Assembly: GCF_001540865.1 (NCBI RefSeq)
Contig: NC_033636.1
Coordinates: 3,491,069 to 3,555,068, forward strand
DNA: 64,000 nucleotides
Direction of reading: 5' to 3'
Source: Ananas comosus
Lineage: Eukaryota; Streptophyta; Magnoliopsida; Poales; Bromeliaceae
The translations under genes and the position numbers were made by a program. How positions within the stretch are numbered: position 1 is the stretch's first letter; each line of letters starts with the position of its first letter. Below, piece by piece: positions 59,061-64,000 of the stretch. Below the pieces are notes generated by a model, which saw only the letters and a program-made list of their open reading frames with translations, was not told the DNA's origin and ran no database searches.

Positions 59061-60900
59061 GTCAGTATCCAATTTATTATGTTTGGCATAGCATATATAT
59101 TAAAACCTAGTACTTTAGAACAATTTAATGCCTGCTATATGAAGTGCTTACTTTCTAAAATATAGTTCTGTAGCAACCATTTTTATAGCTTAGATTTTCC
59201 TTGCTAGTAATCCTTCTTTTTGATCTTACTCTTCAGCAGTTAAATTTGTATTTTCCCTCTAGTCAACGTTATGTGGCTAATCCTTGTATTGCTTCAGTTT
59301 GTTATTAGTCATTGTTTAGTAGTTCATGGGCAGAATTAGTAGTTTGATGTTTAGGACCAGAATCAAGCAAAATTGGTTTGTTCATTTTTTTTGCAATCTC
59401 TATGATAACAATGGACTTCTTTAAATAAAGAGAAGTTGAAGGCTCTTGCTGTACCAGACCTAGTGTTGAAGGCACCTCTGTAGACCATGTGTACTTCTCG
59501 GTCATCTTGGCGGTCCGTGTTAGTGGGGACAACCTATCTTATTCAGGAATGATTTGTAGTCAGAGAGATTGAAGAAAAAATCTGCGATCAAGAGGAGTCT
59601 TAGCCCTTAAATCAAACCTATATGTTCCCAACATGTAGTTTAGAGGAAGGGTCAACGACATACTGCTTACCGTCTAGTTGCATGTTCTTTGAAGATGTCG
59701 GTAGGATATGATGGACCACATAAAACAAGTTTCACAGGCAATAATAATGTTTGCCTACTTTTTAAGACCTGGAATTGCATGAGAGTATGAAGCATGCTTA
59801 TAATGATGGGCTGATGACTATGACGAAAACACATTATAATCAAAACTTTCTATGAATGCATTTACACCCATGAATGTCTCAAAATTTTCTTGACTTAGTT
59901 TTGGATAGAAAATTAACACGATTGCATGTCTCGCATTCAGTTTTCTAGTATTCCTTTTCTATTGTTCCAATTGTTGAATAAGCTGGTGTTTTGGTTCCAT
60001 GTATAGGTATGAAAACTTTTTTTGGGACGACAGGTAGTTTTCGAAGTGTTTTGTTCCACGTCAAGTGAGTTTTGATTGAAACAGTTTTATGTTTACGGAA
60101 AACATCTATTTTCATTTTCTTTTTACTTTTTCATTCTTTTTTGGGGAAAGGCTAGCCAAAAGTTAAAATCCTCTCTCTTCCTTATTCATTCTCTTCCTTG
60201 TAGTTTCAAGGAAACTAAACAGGTATATGCCTTAAAAACTATTTTCAGTTTACTTGAACCAAACATCAATGAACATAAATTTTGCTTTCTAGGGAAAACA
60301 AATGTTCTCTATATCTTTTTTCAACAGTTTTAATGTGGATACAGATGACACCTAACCTTTCCTTTGAAGTTTAGATTGAAATGAATCTCTTTTGATCCGT
60401 TCGGCTGAACCTTATCACAAACAGAGCATGCTTTTGGTTTTTCGGGTGAAACTAATGAGTTTGAGGCCAAATCCTTCCAAAGGCTACTCAAAGCTTTCTT
60501 TATATATAACATACTGTATGTAATATAGCGGCCTTATTGACTTTGATGTCATTTAGGTCCTCAGCTTAATTAGTTTTCTTTTCTTTTTCAAGAAATGAAA
60601 ATAATTTACTTCCCCATTACTTTCATATTTAGCCTCTGACATTTTTTCTATATCGCACAATAGTCCATCAAATTTTGCTATTTGCTTGATAGTCCATGAA
60701 AACATCCTTAGTGGTGCATGTTAGTCCTTAAAAAATGACAGCATGTCTAAGAAATTTTTAAGAATATGCTCTAATGGTGGTAGTCATCTAAAATGAAACC
60801 ACTATTAGAACATTTCTGCACCTATAGCCATTTATAGTTTATAAACAATGCCATTCAAGCATCTGTGAAAGAACCTAAAAATTTTCGCCTTTTCCACCTA
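59061..60900 (+). other. Start of intron 7
   Basis: No further CRM-type exon was found here. Sequence is AT-rich and unassigned; the 60600-60850 part has a doubled phrase about AGTCC. Intron 7 then runs into the gypsy element. Confidence 0.55.
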
Positions 60901-60904
60901 CATA

Positions 60905-61177
60905 GAAGTCATGATGGAGAATCGGGTCCTTTTCGAACTTATACTTGTTGTCGGAACCGTCTTCAAAATATTTGGTTGGACGATGGAACGTTACTAGAAG
61001 CCTAACTTGAACCTGAGTCTGATTCAGATCCTGAATTGAATCTGAGTCTGATTAAGGTTTGGTGGGTTAAACATGGAAGTTTTATTGGATTTGTCATTTA
61101 TTTCTTTTAGTTTGATTTCGAAGAATCATTCAATCCAAATTTTAAGTAATTCTCGAGATTCCTAAACCGTCCTGTCA
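60905..61177 (+). mobile_element. 5' LTR (end) of a decayed Ty3/gypsy element
   Basis: The right edge CCTGTCA is followed by AAT and TGGTATCAGAGA (61182), the initiator-tRNA-Met primer site. A second primer-like TGGTATCAGAG lies at 61218 within a tandem duplication of about 36 bp. The left border is approximate. Confidence 0.5.
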
Positions 61178-61241
61178 AATTTGGTATCAGAGATTCCTAA
61201 ACCATTCTGCACAAATTTGGTATCAGAGACTAGGTTTTATC

Positions 61242-62720
61242 GTGACGACCCGATCAGGAGCCAAGTTTAGGGATGAATCTGTAGACGACCCAAATACCCT
61301 TATAATGAAGTCAATTTTAGAGAAAATGATCACACTTGAAACACTTCATACAGACTTTCAAAATCTAGCTATTGAGGTGCGAGATCTTGAAACTCGAACA
61401 ACTACAGAAAATCCACAGGCTAGAGATCGAGTCCAAAACGGGGATAATAGTATCCAGGGAATTCCACAAACCGGTGAAGGGTCCAGGGTGCACACACCAC
61501 CAAATAGAGAAACCTGCAACAATGAATCAAACCAATTTGTATGTCTTGTTCCACATGCACATAGGAGACCGCAACTACATGCCTATGGTCAGGTAGATCG
61601 AGACCGACACGATAGAGACGGTACCATAGACATAACCCGAAGGGTCAAGGTAGATGTCCCTTCTTTTGATGGAAAACTTGATCCAAAAGCCTTCACTGAT
61701 TGGTTAGTTGACATGGAGCAATACTTTGATTGGTATGATATGTCTGATTACCGTCGCGTTAGGGTTGCTAAGATGAAATTGACCGGTGCTGCCAGGCAAT
61801 ATCGGATTGGTGTTGAAAGACAACTTGAGCGGCTAAAGCAAGAACCTATTACCTTATGGGTAGAGATGAAAGCTAAGCTTATGGAGAAATACCTACCACC
61901 CAAGGATTTAAGTGCCGTGGCATGGGGTTGTGCCGGAAACTTGTTGGCACGGCACGGTGCGTGCCGAGCCGTGCCGATGCGTGCCGGTCAAAAAAATTTT
62001 TGTGTACCGACACATAATAACATGAAATATTTATTTTATTTAGCAACAAAATATTCTTACTATTTATTATGTCTTTTTATTACATTTTTTGAACTTTATT
62101 GAGGAAATTACTTACTAATTTAAAGAATAGAGGGCTTTGGGCTGTGCCACCGGCACGGAGTCTGTATCGTGCCGGTAACTTGTTGGTACAGTACGGCACG
62201 GTAGATACGGCCCGTGCCGACGGGTACTTAAAACCTTGCTAGTACCACCAACCTATAAGCAACACCTTTACGAGCAATTGAATTCATTGTGCCAAGGGTC
62301 ACTTTCTGTGGCCGAATATATGACTCGTTTCGATGAATTGAAACATAGGTGTGATGTTCAAGAAGATGAGATGATGACCACCCTTCTAAGATTTCGACAA
62401 GGGTTGTGTGAGGACTTGCAACGAGAAATTACACGCCATAGAGCCTCTAGTGTTGAAGAAGCCTTTCAACTTGCACTAGAATATGAACGATACCTTAAGG
62501 CACCACCTAAGAGATTTTCCTCCCAAGCTGGTGAGACAAATTCTAGAAAATGGACCGATAGGAATCCTAAGGCTAATAACCTGAACCCAAACATGTCCAT
62601 CAAACCGCCATGATGATAAAGGTAAGTTAGTAGCTAGCGAGCGTTCAAAATCTGATCGAACAGTCGGTAGGTGCTTCAACTGCCATAAGGTAGGTCACTA
62701 CTCCTACGAGTCTCCTAAGA
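61242..62720 (+). pseudogene. Ty3/gypsy gag, disrupted
   Basis: The start codon position is GTG (61242), probably decayed from ATG. It opens TTRSGAKF, then a capsid-like part with VPSFDGKLDPKAFTDWLVDM. The frame is split by a hAT MITE at 61901-62238 and resumes with TYKQHLYEQLNSLCQGSLSV and VAEYMTRFDELKHRC. A stop at about 62611 and a frame change precede the zinc knuckle CFNCHKVGHYSYES (62675-62716), whose last Cys is replaced by Ser. Non-functional. Confidence 0.85.
61901..62238 (+). mobile_element. hAT MITE, copy d, inside gag
   Basis: Ends CAAGGATTTAAGTGCCG and GTACTTAAAACCTTG. Flanks CTACCACC and CTAGTACC match at six of eight positions. It interrupts gag after EKYLPP, and coding resumes right after it. 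Confidence 0.85.
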
Positions 62721-62853
62721 GAAATATGGTTATTCAACCCAATGAAGAAGACCTAAAGGAAGTTGAACATATTGTAGATGAGATTGTTAGTGACGAGGAA
62801 GATTTAGAGCAGACATATGACGAGAACGAAAATGGCTTTTAAGAGGTTATGCG

Positions 62854-63288
62854 ATGTGTTCTAGCTACACCTATAAGTTAGATGACGATTGGAGACGCAC
62901 CACAATATTTCATACTAATACAAAATGCGAGGATAAAAGTTGCAAAGTCATTATTGATGGAGGAAGTTGCATGAATGTGGTATCGAAATCCGCCATCGAA
63001 ATAATGAACTTGAAGCTTGAACCTCATCCTTCTCTTTACAAAGTAGCTTGGGTAGACAGAACTTCGATGCCTATTACCCAAAGATTTGCTACATATGAAG
63101 ACCAAATTTGGTGCGACGTTCTTCCTATGGATGTTGCACATGTCCTATTAGGCAGACCTTGGATGTATGATATGAATGTTACGCACTATGGTCGACCAAA
63201 CACTTATTATTTCGTTCCCAAAGGAAAGAAGGTCGTACTAAATCCCAGCAAGATAGCTTCTCTTAGAACCTCAAAGAATCCATCATGA
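62854..63288 (+). pseudogene. Ty3/gypsy aspartic protease region
   Basis: An open frame with VIIDGGSCMNVVSKSAIEIM around the catalytic Asp (IDGGS) and WCDVLPMDVAHVLLGRPWMY at the C-terminal side, the paired landmarks of gypsy protease. It ends at a stop at 63286-63288, while in a whole polyprotein it should continue into reverse transcriptase. Confidence 0.85.
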
Positions 63289-63519
63289 ACGACTATGGGA
63301 ACCCTAGAATCGAGTTCCTCTAGTGTACCTAAAGTCGAAACAACCAGATCTCTGCACATTTTGAATAAAAAAGGGTTTTGTAGAGAAGTAGAAACAGGAG
63401 TTGTGTATGCACTAGTCACTTGAAAAATTCCGAAGTCCCCATTGACATACTTGAGATACCCTTAATTCTTAGGGACCTTCTAACTGAGTTTAGTGTTAAG
63501 TAACTGAGTTTAGTGACTT

Positions 63520-64000
63520 AACACTTGAAGAGTTACCCGATGAGCTTCCACCTTTGAGAGATATTCAACATGCCATAGACTTAGTCCTTGGAGCATCATT
63601 GCCAAATCTGCCCCATTATAGGATGAACCAAAAGAACATGCAGAGTTGAAGCGACAAGTTGACGAATTAGTTAGGAAGGGATTTATTCGCGAGAGCACCC
63701 TTGACACTGAAAAAAGACGGGACATGTCGTATGTGTGTGGACAGTAGAGCAATAAACAAAATTACCATTAAATACCGATTCCCATTCCTCGACTAGATAA
63801 TATGCTAGATATGATGACGGGATCTACTATTTTTACAAAAATTGATTTGAGGAGCGGTTACCACCAAATTAGAGTTAGACTGGGGGACGAATGGAAAAAT
63901 GCTTTTAAGACAAAAGAGGGTTTGTATGAGTGGTTAGTAATGCCTTTTGGATTATCCAATGCCCCTAGTACATTTATGAGAGTCATGAATCAAGTCTTCA
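63520..64000 (+). pseudogene. Ty3/gypsy reverse transcriptase, N-terminal part, frameshifted
   Basis: [17 protein letters not shown], then in another frame [20 protein letters not shown], then after a further shift [20 protein letters not shown] and [20 protein letters not shown]. These are the first conserved blocks of the gypsy reverse transcriptase. The element continues past the window end. Several shifts make it non-functional. Confidence 0.85.

Noticed and set aside
59061..59170. Reading exon 7 on through the GTCAGT donor
   Set aside because: The frame meets a stop after about 30 codons with no similarity to CRM proteins; splicing is more likely.

Overview
This is plant nuclear DNA, probably from a monocot. 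One host gene is broken into short exons with canonical GT-AG introns, its first exon is GC-rich, and the space between exons is packed with nested plant transposons: Ty3/gypsy and Ty1/copia LTRs, hAT, Mutator-like, Tourist-like, Helitron, TRIM and SINE elements. The species cannot be named from sequence alone. No rRNA, tRNA, CRISPR or bacterial-type gene was seen.

Host gene. One recognisable gene lies on the + strand from the ATG at 14531 to beyond the window: a CRM-domain organellar splicing factor of the CFM3 type. Seven exons are visible (14531-15424, 21522-22014, 22106-22236, 57091-57435, 58365-58521, 58594-58886, 59001-59060). They join in frame into 791 residues with three CRM domains. 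The C-terminal tail is missing. Intron 1 is 6.1 kb, intron 3 is 34.85 kb and intron 7 exceeds 4.9 kb; all three are filled with transposons.

Layout. 1-393: end of an LTR. 706-13776: a Mutator-like element with about 0.5-kb inverted ends, opened up by five solo LTRs (one copia, four gypsy-type, two of them nested in a third), most with perfect 5-bp target duplications. 13795-14365: a MITE abutting the host promoter. 14531-22236: exons 1-3, with a SINE, a Mutator-type MITE, a TRIM and a palindrome-rich element in intron 1. 22237-57090: giant intron 3, holding a family of (TA)n-embedded foldback elements, hAT elements, a Helitron end beside possible captured exons, more gypsy-type LTRs, and two blocks duplicated exactly at a single N. 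57091-59060: exons 4-7. 60.9-64 kb: a decayed Ty3/gypsy element (gag, protease, reverse transcriptase) split by a hAT insertion.

Most unusual signals. (1) LTRs of several families carry, 150-250 bp from their 5' end, a cluster of CCGG-centred palindromes whose flanks are exchanged between copies and families. (2) The (TA)n-embedded elements combine a few terminal hairpin cassettes with two different cores. (3) Two of the four Ns lie between near-identical direct copies, the mark of unmerged contig ends, so spacing inside intron 3 should be treated with caution.
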